This document shows positions 1 through 8,199 of a stretch of 64,000 bases of DNA, in pieces. The stretch comes from Roseateles_B flavus (lineage in GTDB: Bacteria; Pseudomonadota; Gammaproteobacteria; Burkholderiales; Burkholderiaceae_C). Location of the stretch: positions 1-64,000 of the forward strand of contig NZ_JBDPZC010000008.1 in NCBI RefSeq assembly GCF_039872765.1, in the 5' to 3' direction. Under the pieces are notes generated by a model. That model saw only the letters and a list, made by a program, of their open reading frames with translations, ran no database searches and was not told where the DNA came from. Numbering within the stretch: position 1 is the stretch's first letter; each line of letters starts with the position of its first letter. Made by a program: the position numbers and the translations under genes.

Positions 1-135
1 GCCCAGCGCACTGAGGCCTTGGCCCAGTGGCAGCATCACTACAACTGCCACCGTCCGCATAGCGGCATCGGCGGTCTGCCGCCCATCTCCAGGCTCAGTT
101 CGTCAGGAAACAACCTCTTGACGATTCACAACTAG
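1..135 (+). mobile_element. IS481-family transposase, C-terminal remnant
   Basis: Frame 1 reads without interruption from the window edge to a TAG at 133-135. The 44 residues carry the C-terminal signature of IS481/IS3-type DDE transposases: YNCHRPHSGIGGLPP followed by a basic/Leu stretch ending NNLLTIHN. The final Glu of the DDE triad would lie upstream, outside the window. No terminal inverted repeat was recognised downstream. Whether the element is whole cannot be judged because the left side is cut off. Confidence 0.8.
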
Positions 136-145
136 ACTGCGCACC

Positions 146-1879
146 GTGAATCCCACCACCCTGATCCTTGCCGGCACCCTCCCCACGCTTCTCGCCTACA
201 GTCTCTCGCCCTCCACGACGCTGCTGAACCAGCTGCTGGCCGTGGGACTGTGGGGCGGCGTGCTGCTTACCCAGCAGGTCCAGACACGCCAGGCCGGCTG
301 GGCCCTCCTGCCGCGCAGTGCCCCGGGCCTGCTGGCGGTGGCGGCTGCCGTCCTTGTGGCCCTGCTGGGCGTTTCGCTGACCGCCCTGGCCCTGCTGCCG
401 GCGCTGGCGCTGCTGATGGCCGGCCTGCTGGTGCTGGCGGGAGCCCGCGCAGGCGCCTCGGGGCAAGGCCTGACCCTGGGGCGAGCCTTCGCCCTCGGCC
501 TGCTGCTGGCGGGGCTGGGCGGCGCGCTGGTGTCGCTGGTGCAGGTCTTCCTGCCGGACTGGACCGATGCCGCCTGGATCGCCCGCTCGGGCATTGCCGG
601 ACGCGCGGTGGGCAATATCCGCCAGCCCAATCACTTGGCCAGTCTGCTGCTGTGGGGCTGCATCGCGGCGGTGTGGCTCAGCGAGAGCTGGGGGCGTGAG
701 CGCCCGGCCTTGCGCGCGCTGCTGCCGCTGATGCTGTGGCTGCTGCTCTTCTGCGTGGTGCTGAGCGCGTCGCGCACGGGCATGTGGTTCGGCGTGGCGC
801 TGCTGGTGCTGTGGGGACTGCTGGACGACCAGCTGCGCCTGCAGGCCCGCCTGAGCCTGCTGATCACGCCGCTGCTGACCTACGCCTCCTGGCAGTTCAT
901 GCACTGGTGGTCCGCCGTCGGCGGCCATGCCTTCGGCGCCGAGGCGCGCCTGGCCGAGGGGGCGGGCTCGCCGTCCCGGGTGGCCATCCTCAAGAACAGC
1001 TGGGCGCTGCTGCAGCAGCATCCCTGGCGCGGCGTGGGCTGGGGCGATTTCAACTTCGCCTGGACCCTGACGCCCTTCCCCGACCGCCCGGTGGCCTTCT
1101 TCGACCATTGCCACAACCTCGTGATGCAGATCCTGGTGGAGATGGGCTGGCCCCTGGGCCTGCTGATGCTGGGGGGCCTGGCCTGGCTGCTGTGGCTGGG
1201 CCTGCGTGCCGCGTATCGTGCGCGGGGCGCCGTGGCGCTGCAGCGCCGCTGCGCGCTGATGGTCGTGCTGATGATCGGCCTGCACAGCATGCTGGAGTAC
1301 CCGCTGTGGTACCTCTACTTCCTGCTGCCCACGGCCTTCGCGTTGGGTCTGGCACTGGCGGTGCCAGGTGAGCAAGACCTGACCCCGGACCAGCAAGACC
1401 TGACCCCGTCCGCCGTCGTGCTGCCTCGGCGCCTGCTGCAGGCCGCCGGCGCGCTGATGATCGCCGGGGCCGCCTTTGCGGGCTGGGACTATCTGCACAT
1501 CGTCGACATCTACCGCTCCGGACCGCGCATGGCGCCGCTGGACGAGCGTATCGCGCGCGGCCAGCGCAGCCTGCTGTTCTCCGCGAGTGCCGACTACGCT
1601 GCCGCCACGGTGCCCGCGCCCTCCCGGGCTACGCTGGATGCGGCACGGCGCACCGGGCACAACCTGATCGATGTCCGCCTCATGATCGCCTGGGCCCAGT
1701 CCCTGCACGCGGTGGGAGAGACCGACAAGGCGCGCTACCTCGTGCAGCGCCTGCGCGAGTTCCACAGCACGGCGGCCGAAGAGTGGCTGGACGAATGCGA
1801 GAACTGGCCGGCCCATGCCCTGCGGCCCTTCCAGTGCGACCCACCGCAGCGGAGCTACCGCTACGAGGACTTCCGCTGA
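146..1879 (+). CDS. PglL-like O-oligosaccharyltransferase / O-antigen ligase (Wzy_C family)
   Basis: 577-residue polytopic inner-membrane protein. Most of the first 450 residues are hydrophobic segments. Family motifs are the NIRQPNHLASLL stretch near residue 155, the ASRTGMWFG helix, the periplasmic loop PWRGVGWGDFNFAW followed by DHCHNLVMQILVEMGWP, and MLEYPLWYLYFLLP. The His in the HNL motif is the usual ligase signature. PglL enzymes move a lipid-linked glycan onto pilin or other periplasmic proteins and often sit beside a pilin gene; here an IS remnant lies immediately upstream instead. The GTG start at 146 has no obvious Shine-Dalgarno. A linker near residues 410-422 contains QDLTP twice, encoded by two copies of the dispersed repeat. 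WaaL-type O-antigen ligase is the alternative. Confidence 0.82.
   Translation: MNPTTLILAGTLPTLLAYSLSPSTTLLNQLLAVGLWGGVLLTQQVQTRQAGWALLPRSAPGLLAVAAAVLVALLGVSLTALALLPALALLMAGLLVLAGARAGASGQGLTLGRAFALGLLLAGLGGALVSLVQVFLPDWTDAAWIARSGIAGRAVGNIRQPNHLASLLLWGCIAAVWLSESWGRERPALRALLPLMLWLLLFCVVLSASRTGMWFGVALLVLWGLLDDQLRLQARLSLLITPLLTYASWQFMHWWSAVGGHAFGAEARLAEGAGSPSRVAILKNSWALLQQHPWRGVGWGDFNFAWTLTPFPDRPVAFFDHCHNLVMQILVEMGWPLGLLMLGGLAWLLWLGLRAAYRARGAVALQRRCALMVVLMIGLHSMLEYPLWYLYFLLPTAFALGLALAVPGEQDLTPDQQDLTPSAVVLPRRLLQAAGALMIAGAAFAGWDYLHIVDIYRSGPRMAPLDERIARGQRSLLFSASADYAAATVPAPSRATLDAARRTGHNLIDVRLMIAWAQSLHAVGETDKARYLVQRLREFHSTAAEEWLDECENWPAHALRPFQCDPPQRSYRYEDFR
1373..1386 (-). repeat. Dispersed GGGGTCAGGTCTTG motif, copy 1
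   Basis: CAAGACCTGACCCC on the plus strand, the exact complement of the motif. It is read in frame as QDLTP in the PglL-like protein and is paired with copy 2, seven bases away. Confidence 0.8.
1394..1407 (-). repeat. Dispersed GGGGTCAGGTCTTG motif, copy 2
   Basis: Second exact CAAGACCTGACCCC, direct repeat of copy 1 with a 21-base period. It keeps the reading frame and encodes a second QDLTP. Confidence 0.8.
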
Positions 1880-1894
1880 GCCGGGGCCGGGGGC

Positions 1895-2377
1895 TCAGTC
1901 CCCGGCCACCCAGTCCCCGCTCTTGCCGCCCTTCTTCTCCATCACGCGGATGCCGTCCATGACCATGCCGCGGTCGGCCGCCTTGCACATGTCGTAGATG
2001 GTCAGCAGGCCCAGCTGTACCGCGGTGAGGGCTTCCATCTCGACGCCAGTCTGGCCCAGGGTCTCGACCTGGGCCTCGCAGTGCACGGTGGACGCCGCCT
2101 CGTCGATGCGGAACTCCACCGCCACGCGGGTGATGGGCAGGGGATGACACAGCGGGATGAGGTCGCTGGTGCGCTTGGCGCCCTGGATCGCGGCGATGCG
2201 GGCCACGCCCAGGACATCACCCTTCTTGGCGTGGCCGCCCTGGATCAGCGCCAGCGTGGCGGGCAGCATGCGGATGCGGCCGGTCGCCCGCGCGATCCGG
2301 TGCGTGACCGCCTTGGCGGACACATCGACCATATGGGCCTGGCCCTGGGCGTCAAAATGGGTGAGCGGCGAATTCAT
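1895..2377 (-). CDS. moaC: Cyclic pyranopterin monophosphate synthase MoaC
   Basis: 160-residue cytoplasmic enzyme of molybdenum cofactor biosynthesis. With MoaA it converts GTP to cyclic pyranopterin monophosphate. Recognised from the near full-length family pattern: HMVDVSAKAVTHRIARA, GDVLGVARIAAIQGAKRTS, LIPLCHPLPITRVAVEF, TGVEMEALTAVQLGLLTIYDMCKA and the C-terminal VMEKKGGKSGDW. The active-site Lys and Asp lie in the last two blocks. Start chosen at ATG 2375-2377 (MNSPLTHF), which matches usual MoaC length. It is convergent with the PglL-like gene (15-base gap) and divergent from the M48 peptidase. Confidence 0.95.
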   Translation of the reverse strand: MNSPLTHFDAQGQAHMVDVSAKAVTHRIARATGRIRMLPATLALIQGGHAKKGDVLGVARIAAIQGAKRTSDLIPLCHPLPITRVAVEFRIDEAASTVHCEAQVETLGQTGVEMEALTAVQLGLLTIYDMCKAADRGMVMDGIRVMEKKGGKSGDWVAGD

Positions 2378-2483
2378 GGTCAGCAACACAGGCTTAAGGA
2401 TTGGCTGCCATGATAGCGAGCGACCCGGCCCGTCGGCCGGGGCCGCACAAAGCTTCCGACGGAGCCTGGGAGAGGGGATTTTG

Positions 2484-4079
2484 GTGAAGAGAATGCATGC
2501 CGAGGCGGCGAGCAAGCCGCTGGCGCAACGCCTGCTGGCGACCCTGTGCGCAGGCCTGATGCTGCTGCCAGCCGCCCCCCTGCAGGCGCAGGTGAACCTG
2601 CCGGCCCTGGGTGATTCGGTGTCGGATGACCTCAGCATCGGTGCCGAGAAGCGCCTGGGCGAGCAGATCATGCGCCAGATCCGCCCCGATCCCGACTACC
2701 TGGACGACCCCCTGCTCCTGGAATACGTGCAGGGCGTGTGGAGCCCGCTGGTCGAGGCCGCCCGGCGCCAGGGCAATATCGGTGACGACACCCACGAGCG
2801 CTTCGCCTGGGAGGCCTTCCTGGTCCGCGACCGCAGTGTCAATGCCTTCGCGCTGCCGGGCGGCTACGTGGGCGTCCACCTGGGCCTGATCGCCATCACC
2901 AGCTCGCGCGACGAGCTGGCTTCGGTGCTCGGGCACGAGCTCTCGCACATCACCCAGCGTCACATCGCGCGCCGCATCGTCGGCGACTCGCGCAGCAGCA
3001 TGGCCGCGATGGCGGGCATGGTGCTGGGGCTCATCGCCGCGTCCAAGGCGGGCAGCGTGGACCTGGCCAATGCCGCCATCATGGGCAGCCAGGCTGCGGC
3101 GGCCCAGGCCTCGCTCAACTTCTCGCGCGACATGGAGCGCGAGGCCGACCGTGTGGGCTTCAACGTCATGGTGGGCGCGGGCTTCAAGGGCCTGGGCATG
3201 GTGAGCATGTTCGAGCGCATGGACCAGGCCTATCACCTGATGGATTCAGGCGCCTACCCCTATCTGCGATCGCACCCGCTGACCACCGAACGTATTGGCG
3301 ACGCCCGGCTGCGCCTGGGCACGGAGGCGCCCCTGGCGCTGGAAACCTCGCCGGAGCATGCCCTGATGGCCGCCCGTTCGCGCGTGCTGATGGACGCACG
3401 CGCCGAGTCCTGGCGCCAGCTCCAGGGCATGGATGCCGGTGTTCGTCAGACCCTGGCCCATGGCCATGAGCAGCTGGCGGCCCGCTATGCCAGCGCGCTG
3501 GCCTCGATCAAGTTGCGTGACTTCAGCCGGGCCGAGGCCGCCCTGCAGCAGGCCGAGCAGCTGCAGCGCCAGACTGTGCCTGACGACGCCCGCGTCCGGC
3601 GCGACCTCGTCTTCCTGCGTGCCGAGCTGGCCCACGCCCGGGGCGATGCCGGTGCCGGCTATCTGGCGCTGTCGGCCCTGCCCGAGAAGAGCCGGGCCGT
3701 GCTGATGATGCGCGGCCAGCTGGCCCAGGTCGACAAGCAGCCGGAGCGGGTGCGGGCCGCCGCGGAGGCGCTCCAGACCCATGTGAGCCTGCAGCCCGCC
3801 GATGCCGGAGCCTGGGGCCTGCTGTCGCAGCTGTGGACACAGCTGGAGCAGCCCCTGCGCGCCGTGCGGGCCCTGGGCGAGTCACGTGCCGCCATGGGCG
3901 ACCTCAATGGCGCCATCGATCGCCTGCGCTCGGGCCTGCGCCTGTCCCGCACCAGGGACGCCGACCAGTTCGAGGCCTCGGTGATCGACGCGCGCCTGCG
4001 CAGCCTGCTGTACGAACGCCGGCAGATGCTGCTGGAGATGTACCCGCGCGGTGCGCCACCAGGCGCCGAGCTGCCCTGA
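2484..4079 (+). CDS. BepA-like M48 metallopeptidase with TPR domain
   Basis: About 531 residues. An N-terminal signal peptide (hydrophobic LLATLCAGLMLLPAAPLQAQ) is followed by an M48 peptidase domain with HELSH at residues 151-155 (Zn ligands and catalytic Glu) and a downstream EREADR motif carrying the third ligand. The C-terminal half is Ala/Leu/Arg-rich and TPR-like. The family (BepA/YfgC) acts in the periplasm in quality control of outer-membrane proteins such as LptD. The start is GTG 2484, six bases after GAGAGGGG; ATG 2493 is a close alternative. The stop lies 19 bases from the convergent small membrane protein. Confidence 0.88.
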   Translation: MKRMHAEAASKPLAQRLLATLCAGLMLLPAAPLQAQVNLPALGDSVSDDLSIGAEKRLGEQIMRQIRPDPDYLDDPLLLEYVQGVWSPLVEAARRQGNIGDDTHERFAWEAFLVRDRSVNAFALPGGYVGVHLGLIAITSSRDELASVLGHELSHITQRHIARRIVGDSRSSMAAMAGMVLGLIAASKAGSVDLANAAIMGSQAAAAQASLNFSRDMEREADRVGFNVMVGAGFKGLGMVSMFERMDQAYHLMDSGAYPYLRSHPLTTERIGDARLRLGTEAPLALETSPEHALMAARSRVLMDARAESWRQLQGMDAGVRQTLAHGHEQLAARYASALASIKLRDFSRAEAALQQAEQLQRQTVPDDARVRRDLVFLRAELAHARGDAGAGYLALSALPEKSRAVLMMRGQLAQVDKQPERVRAAAEALQTHVSLQPADAGAWGLLSQLWTQLEQPLRAVRALGESRAAMGDLNGAIDRLRSGLRLSRTRDADQFEASVIDARLRSLLYERRQMLLEMYPRGAPPGAELP

Positions 4080-4098
4080 GCGCGGCGCGCGGGGCGTT

Positions 4099-4458
4099 TC
4101 AGTCCATGGGCGAGGGGAAGAGCCGCTCGACCACGGTGTCGATCAGCATGCCGCACAGGCTGTAGATCAGGGAGCCGATCAGGGCGGCGCCGAAGCCGGT
4201 GACGGCAAAGCCGTCCAGGACCCCGGCCGCTGCCCAGAACATCAGGGCATTGATCACGAAGAGGAAGAGTCCCAGGCTCACCACCGTGACCGGGAGGGTC
4301 AGCAGCACCAGGATGGGCCGCAGCAGCGTGTTGAGCAGGCCCAGGATCAGCGCAGCGATCATGGCCGACCCGAAGCTTTTCACTTCGACGCCGGGGTAGA
4401 GATGGGCGACCAGCAGCAGGGCGCCGGCCAGCAGCAGCCAACGGGTGAGCGTCTTCAT
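4099..4458 (-). CDS. Phage-holin-family-4 / YvlD-like small membrane protein
   Basis: About 119 residues with four hydrophobic helices: the N-terminal LLLAGALLLVAHLYPGVEV, then AALILGLLNTLLRPILVLLTLPVTVVSLGLFLFVINALMFWAA, and a final helix before DTVVERLFPSPMD. The pattern NTLLRPIL..LTLPVT...LGLFLFVINALM is diagnostic of the YvlD/superfamily IV holin-like group. The name is historical and no lysis function is implied. An ATG at 4468-4470 would add four residues; MKTLTRWLLL at 4458 looks more typical. Confidence 0.8.
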   Translation of the reverse strand: MKTLTRWLLLAGALLLVAHLYPGVEVKSFGSAMIAALILGLLNTLLRPILVLLTLPVTVVSLGLFLFVINALMFWAAAGVLDGFAVTGFGAALIGSLIYSLCGMLIDTVVERLFPSPMD

Positions 4459-4584
4459 GGCGGCGAGCATACCTGCGGACCGTGAATTTGGCGCAGGGTC
4501 TGGCGCGGAATGTCGCGCGGGACTTGCTCAGGATCATCCCCGGCCTGTACGAGGCCATGGGCGCTGGTGCACAATGCAGGCTTC

Positions 4585-4716
4585 CGAAAGGGGAGTAGCT
4601 CTCGGTCCTTGTTCCGAGGCGGCCGCCCGTCAGTACGGTGCTCGCAAGGGCGCCCGGGCCCCGCAGCCAGTCCGTGCCAGTCCACCGGTATGGTCCATGC
4701 CCCGCAAGACCTTTCG
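4585..4716 (+). promoter_or_regulatory. yybP-ykoY manganese riboswitch upstream of terC
   Basis: The core shows GGGGAGTAGC (4590-4599) and the second conserved loop CGTCAGTACGG. A basal P1 helix can form between CGAAAGG (4585-4591) and CCTTTCG (4710-4716). This class binds Mn2+ across the two loops and switches on Mn-exporter or TerC/Alx genes, which fits the gene that follows. About 70 bases separate the aptamer from the terC start and hold the Shine-Dalgarno GGGAG. No clear intrinsic terminator is visible, so translational control is more likely (inference). Confidence 0.8.
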
Positions 4717-4785
4717 TGAGCCGTCGATGTCCGCGCGCCTGCCGGTGCCGGACGTCCTGTGTCTGACATCTTGCGGGAGTCTCCC

Positions 4786-5748
4786 ATGAGCAGTGCGCCC
4801 CTGTGGCTGTGGTTCTTCTTCGTCGCGTCCGTGCTGGGCGCCTTGTTCGTCGACTTCGTCCTGCTGCGCAAGCAGGGGGCCCATGAGGTCAGCCTGCCGG
4901 AGGCCCTGCGCTGGTCCGGCATCTGGGTTGCCCTGAGCCTGGCCTTCAATGTCCTGCTGTGGTGGGCCGTGCGTGACAGCACCGGCGACACCGCCCTGGC
5001 CAATACCCGTGCGCTGGAGTTCCTGACCGGCTACCTGATCGAGAAGTCGCTGGCGGTCGACAACATCTTCGTCTTCCTGATGATCTTCACCTACTTCTCG
5101 GTGCCGCCGGCCTACCAGAAGCGGGTGCTGATGTGGGGCATCGTCGGTGCCATCGTGCTGCGCTCGGTGATGATCCTGGTGGGCAGCTGGCTGATCGCGC
5201 AGTTCCACTGGGTGCTCTATGTCTTCGGTGCCTTCCTGCTGCTCACCGGCATCAAGATGTGGTGGGCCGCCGGCCAGGAGCCGGATCTGGAATCCAACCC
5301 CGCGCTGAAGCTGCTGCGCCGCGTGCTGCCGGTGAGCCCGCAGTTCGAGGGCGAGCGCTTCTTCACCCGCCTGGACGGCAAGCTGATCGCGACGCCGCTG
5401 TTCCTGGTCGTGGCGCTGGTGGGCGTGACGGACGTGATCTTCGCCGTGGACTCCATCCCCGCCATCTTTGCGGTGACCACCGATCCCTTCATCGTGCTGA
5501 GCTCCAACATCTTCGCCATCCTGGGCCTGCGCGCCATGTACTTCCTGCTGGCGGCGATGGCGGCCAAGTTCCATCTGCTGAGCTATGGCCTGGCGGTGGT
5601 GCTGGCCTTCATCGGGACCAAGATGATGCTGATCGACGTGGTCAAGATCCCGGTGCTGGCCTCGCTGGCGGTGGTCGTGCTGATCCTGGCGGTGACCATG
5701 GTGCTGAGCGTTCGCACGGCGCCGCGCCTGCCGGCATCGCGACCCTGA
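4786..5748 (+). CDS. TerC/Alx family membrane protein (manganese efflux type)
   Basis: 320-residue integral membrane protein. Typical TerC features are the early acidic DFVLLRKQGAHEV segment, EFLTGYLIEKSLAVDNIFVFLMIF with the conserved E/D/N residues, a central acidic loop and VTDVIFAVDSIPAIFAVTTDPFIVLSSN. Alx-type TerC proteins export Mn2+ or load it onto secreted enzymes, and the upstream Mn riboswitch supports that. The start is ATG 4786, preceded by GGGAG; an in-frame GTG at 4759 lies in the leader and is unlikely. Confidence 0.92.
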   Translation: MSSAPLWLWFFFVASVLGALFVDFVLLRKQGAHEVSLPEALRWSGIWVALSLAFNVLLWWAVRDSTGDTALANTRALEFLTGYLIEKSLAVDNIFVFLMIFTYFSVPPAYQKRVLMWGIVGAIVLRSVMILVGSWLIAQFHWVLYVFGAFLLLTGIKMWWAAGQEPDLESNPALKLLRRVLPVSPQFEGERFFTRLDGKLIATPLFLVVALVGVTDVIFAVDSIPAIFAVTTDPFIVLSSNIFAILGLRAMYFLLAAMAAKFHLLSYGLAVVLAFIGTKMMLIDVVKIPVLASLAVVVLILAVTMVLSVRTAPRLPASRP

Positions 5749-5766
5749 GCACGGCCGGGCGCCCGC

Positions 5767-5789
5767 AAAAAAGGCCCTCGTCGAGGGCC
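5767..5789 (-). terminator. Rho-independent terminator of luxI
   Basis: Stem GGCCCTCG/CGAGGGCC with a tight loop, flanked on the left by AAAAAA, so the U-tract is read on the minus strand after luxI. It may also stop terC transcription from the other side, without a U-tract. Confidence 0.8.
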
Positions 5790-5822
5790 TGAACAAGAGA
5801 GAGACGGTGCGGGCGTTCAGGC

Positions 5823-6476
5823 TCAGGCCGCCGCGAGCTGCAGCGTGCTGCACGCGAAGGGCAGGGGAGCCGGGTGCGGATGATCGACCTGGCTGGCCGG
5901 GGCCAACGCCTCGAAGGTCTTGTCACTGAACTCGATCATGGCCGCGACCAGCAGCTGGCCCTCGCTGCGCAGCGGGGCGCCCAGGCGCTGGATGTCCACG
6001 CCCCAGCGCATGGCCAGGCGTTCGATGGCGACGGTGGTGCAGAAGATCAGCCGCCGCGCGCCCGACTGGGCCGCCGTCCGGATCGCCTGGAGCAGCAGCT
6101 GCTTGCCCACCAGCAGGTCGGCGGCGCTGGCGCCTGGCAGGCCCTGCTGCACGATGTCCATCGCGGCATAGCGGGACAGCTCCCAGACCTGGGCATCCCG
6201 CGGGGGCTGGTGGCCGGACAGCAGCTGGGGGAAGAGCTCGCCCAGGAGGTAGCTGCCCTCGGTGGGCAGCAGGCGGGCGTAGCCGATGACACGGCCCTCC
6301 TCGCTGCGGGCCACGAGGTGGACGGCGTCGGCCTTGTCGAACTGGTCCTGGTCGCAGCCGGGCCTGCAGGGCAGGTCCCAGCCCAGCCGCCCGACGAAGA
6401 CGTCATACCGATAGGCAGCCAGCTCCGTGCGCGTGGCGGCGCTGAGGGCCGAGTCGGCATAGCGATGGATTCTCAT
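5823..6476 (-). CDS. LuxI-family acyl-homoserine-lactone synthase
   Basis: 217 residues, the usual length. Makes AHL signals from S-adenosylmethionine and acyl-ACP. All classic invariant positions are present: R23, F27, W33, D44, D47, R68, F82, E99 and R102, in the blocks YRYDVFVGRLGW, DQFDKADAVHLVAR, GYARLLPTEG and VWELSRYA. It is divergent from the RsaM-like gene and luxR, and a palindrome that could bind LuxR lies about 70 bases upstream. A strong terminator follows. The acyl chain length of the signal cannot be told from sequence. Confidence 0.93.
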   Translation of the reverse strand: MRIHRYADSALSAATRTELAAYRYDVFVGRLGWDLPCRPGCDQDQFDKADAVHLVARSEEGRVIGYARLLPTEGSYLLGELFPQLLSGHQPPRDAQVWELSRYAAMDIVQQGLPGASAADLLVGKQLLLQAIRTAAQSGARRLIFCTTVAIERLAMRWGVDIQRLGAPLRSEGQLLVAAMIEFSDKTFEALAPASQVDHPHPAPLPFACSTLQLAAA

Positions 6477-6547
6477 GCGGGCTCCTCCGGTCCTGGTGGA
6501 CTTGTGTGTACGGACCGCATTTCAGGCGGAGGTCCAATTTACGGCAA

Positions 6548-6563
6548 CTAACAGAACTGTTAG
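6548..6563. promoter_or_regulatory. lux-box-like palindrome between luxI and rsaM-like gene
   Basis: CTAACAGAACTGTTAG, two perfect 7-base arms (CTAACAG/CTGTTAG) around AA. Size and position, about 70 bases before the luxI start in the divergent region, fit a LuxR-AHL operator. A smaller palindrome CTGTACAG lies at 6584-6591. The rest of this 298-base divergent region shows nothing else clear. Confidence 0.55.
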
Positions 6564-6774
6564 GGACAGGCCCCCCTGCCTGTCTGTACAGTTCCCACCA
6601 GAGCGGTGGAATGACCGTTCCGAGGAAATGCTTCTTGCGATGCATGGCTGCCACACCTAGAGCTGGCCAGCGCCGCATGACCGGGATCCTGTCGACACAA
6701 GAAAGGAAGCGGGCCACAGACCGATGGTTCGCAGGAGCGGACCATGTGGACCTGAATGAGCCCGTCCAAGAGCT

Positions 6775-7176
6775 ATGAGCATTGACTTCTATCTGCGGCT
6801 TGATGCCGCCCAACTGGCGCGCTTGCGCTTCGAGCATCTCGAGTCGCACGTCGACGCCGATCTCTCCGACCTCGCCGCCCAGGCCCGCTGCGAGGGCGCC
6901 TGGCTGACCGAGGGCATCGAGGGCTACACCGAATGGGTGGACAGCGCGCATGCCGGCTATTCCATCGGCTGGGACTGGGTGGTGCAACCGCCCACCGGCC
7001 TGCTGGCCCTGAAGGCGCACTCCATCCGCACCAACATCATGCTGACGCAGCCGGATGGCAGCGACGCCGGCCGCTCCCGCACAGAGCGGCACCTGGCCGA
7101 GCTGCTGCAGACCTGGTCCTGGCCGGATATCGTCCTGAATACGCTGAAGCAGTCCAGCCAGCAGCTGTTGCGTTAG
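6775..7176 (+). CDS. RsaM-like (DUF4902) quorum-sensing modulator
   Basis: 133 residues, no signal peptide or membrane segment, Trp-rich. The patterns EGYTEWV, the centre SIGWDWVV, RTNIML with a following D-G, and a Trp-containing tail resemble the RsaM family, small proteins encoded between luxI and luxR genes of Burkholderia, Pseudomonas and Acinetobacter that damp AHL production. Location inside a luxI/luxR pair is the strongest support. It starts at ATG 6775 and is followed 111 bases later by luxR on the same strand. Family assignment is from memory of the motif and context, not a search. Confidence 0.68.
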   Translation: MSIDFYLRLDAAQLARLRFEHLESHVDADLSDLAAQARCEGAWLTEGIEGYTEWVDSAHAGYSIGWDWVVQPPTGLLALKAHSIRTNIMLTQPDGSDAGRSRTERHLAELLQTWSWPDIVLNTLKQSSQQLLR

Positions 7177-7287
7177 TCGCAGGGGGTGGCGCAGCAGGGG
7201 GGATTGCCCTAGTTGGCGCTGTTCGCACACTTTGGCACCCTGCCGGGTCGCCAAGGAGGCGTCCAGCAACCAGCCGACGAGGCCCCG

Positions 7288-8001
7288 ATGAAATGTTGGC
7301 AGAGTGAACAGCTTCGCCTGATCAGCAGCGCGTCCAGCACCCAGGAAACCTTTGACACGGTGCTCGCCGAGGCCAACCGCATCGGCTTCAACTACTGCTC
7401 CTTCGGCATGAAGGGGCCGGTGCCGCTGGCGGCGCCGCGCGTGGTCTGGTGCAGCAACTACCCGGCCGACTGGCAGCGTCGCTATGAAGAAAAGGGCTAT
7501 CTGCGGGTGGACCCCTCGGTGCAGCGCGCCATCGTCTCGGACGAGATCATGGTCTGGAACGACGCCTTGTACGCGCAGGCTCCCGAGTTGCGTGCCGATG
7601 CGGCGGCCCACGGCCTGCGCTATGGCGTGGGCGTGCCGCGCCGCGATGCGCGGGGCATGGTGAGCCTGCTGAGCTTCGTGCGCTCCGATGAAGACGTATC
7701 GCCCGAGGAGCTCGCCGGCAAGCGCGAGCGCATGCACTGGCTCTCCGTGCTGTGCCACGACGGCATGCTCAAGGTCTGGGGCGACCTGCTGCGCGACGAC
7801 TCCGCCGTGGCCCTGTCCGACCGCGAGCGCGACGTGCTGCGTTGGGCCTGCGAGGGCAAGACCTCCACCGACATCGCCCAGATCATGCAAATCTCCGAGG
7901 CCACGGTGAATTTCCACACCCGCAACTCCTGCGCCAAGCTGGGCACCAGCAACCGGACGGCCGCCGCCGTGCGGGCGGCGCTGCTGGGCCTGCTCTGGTG
8001 A
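7288..8001 (+). CDS. LuxR-family AHL-responsive transcriptional regulator
   Basis: 237 residues. The N-terminal autoinducer-binding domain carries the conserved ligand-pocket positions W62, Y66, D75, P76 and W90 (DWQRRYEEKGYLRVDPSV...VWND). The C-terminal GerE-type HTH reads LSDRERDVLRWACEGKTS, DIAQIMQISEATVNFHTR and CAKLGTSNRT. It therefore looks like a complete AHL receptor paired with the nearby synthase. The start is ATG 7288 after GACGAGG; an upstream in-frame extension (from 7213) lacks homology features and is rejected. Confidence 0.93.
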   Translation: MKCWQSEQLRLISSASSTQETFDTVLAEANRIGFNYCSFGMKGPVPLAAPRVVWCSNYPADWQRRYEEKGYLRVDPSVQRAIVSDEIMVWNDALYAQAPELRADAAAHGLRYGVGVPRRDARGMVSLLSFVRSDEDVSPEELAGKRERMHWLSVLCHDGMLKVWGDLLRDDSAVALSDRERDVLRWACEGKTSTDIAQIMQISEATVNFHTRNSCAKLGTSNRTAAAVRAALLGLLW

Positions 8002-8033
8002 ACGGGCGCCGCCAGGCCTCGCCCCGGGCGCAC

Positions 8034-8062
8034 CGGGCCTGATCGGGCCTGATCGGGCCTGG
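8034..8062. repeat. 10-base tandem repeat after luxR
   Basis: CGGGCCTGAT recurs with a 10-base period, nearly three copies, just downstream of luxR. It may be simple-sequence expansion. No hairpin with a T-tract was seen, so it is not called a terminator. Confidence 0.6.
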
Positions 8063-8180
8063 CCCTGCCGCTGCCTGTCGGGCTCGAATGGCCGTGGCCG
8101 CCCCGGTCTCGGGGGCGCGCCGGGCCGCCGGTCGTCCCTTCTTTTGCAGAAGATGTCTGCCCAGTGTTTGCGTAAAAGCA

Positions 8181-8199
8181 AATGCGAATGGTTCGCATT
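8181..8199. promoter_or_regulatory. Fur-box-like operator before tonB
   Basis: AATGCGAATGGTTCGCATT: perfect 8-base arms with a 3-base centre, followed by TATGAT at 8203-8208, a possible -10 element. It matches the beta/gammaproteobacterial style of Fur site and lies about 95 bases before the TonB start. A near copy precedes the siderophore receptor. Confidence 0.72.

Noticed and set aside
4099..4458. Prophage holin gene indicating a prophage
   Set aside because: No other phage genes nearby; the family name covers ordinary YvlD-like membrane proteins.
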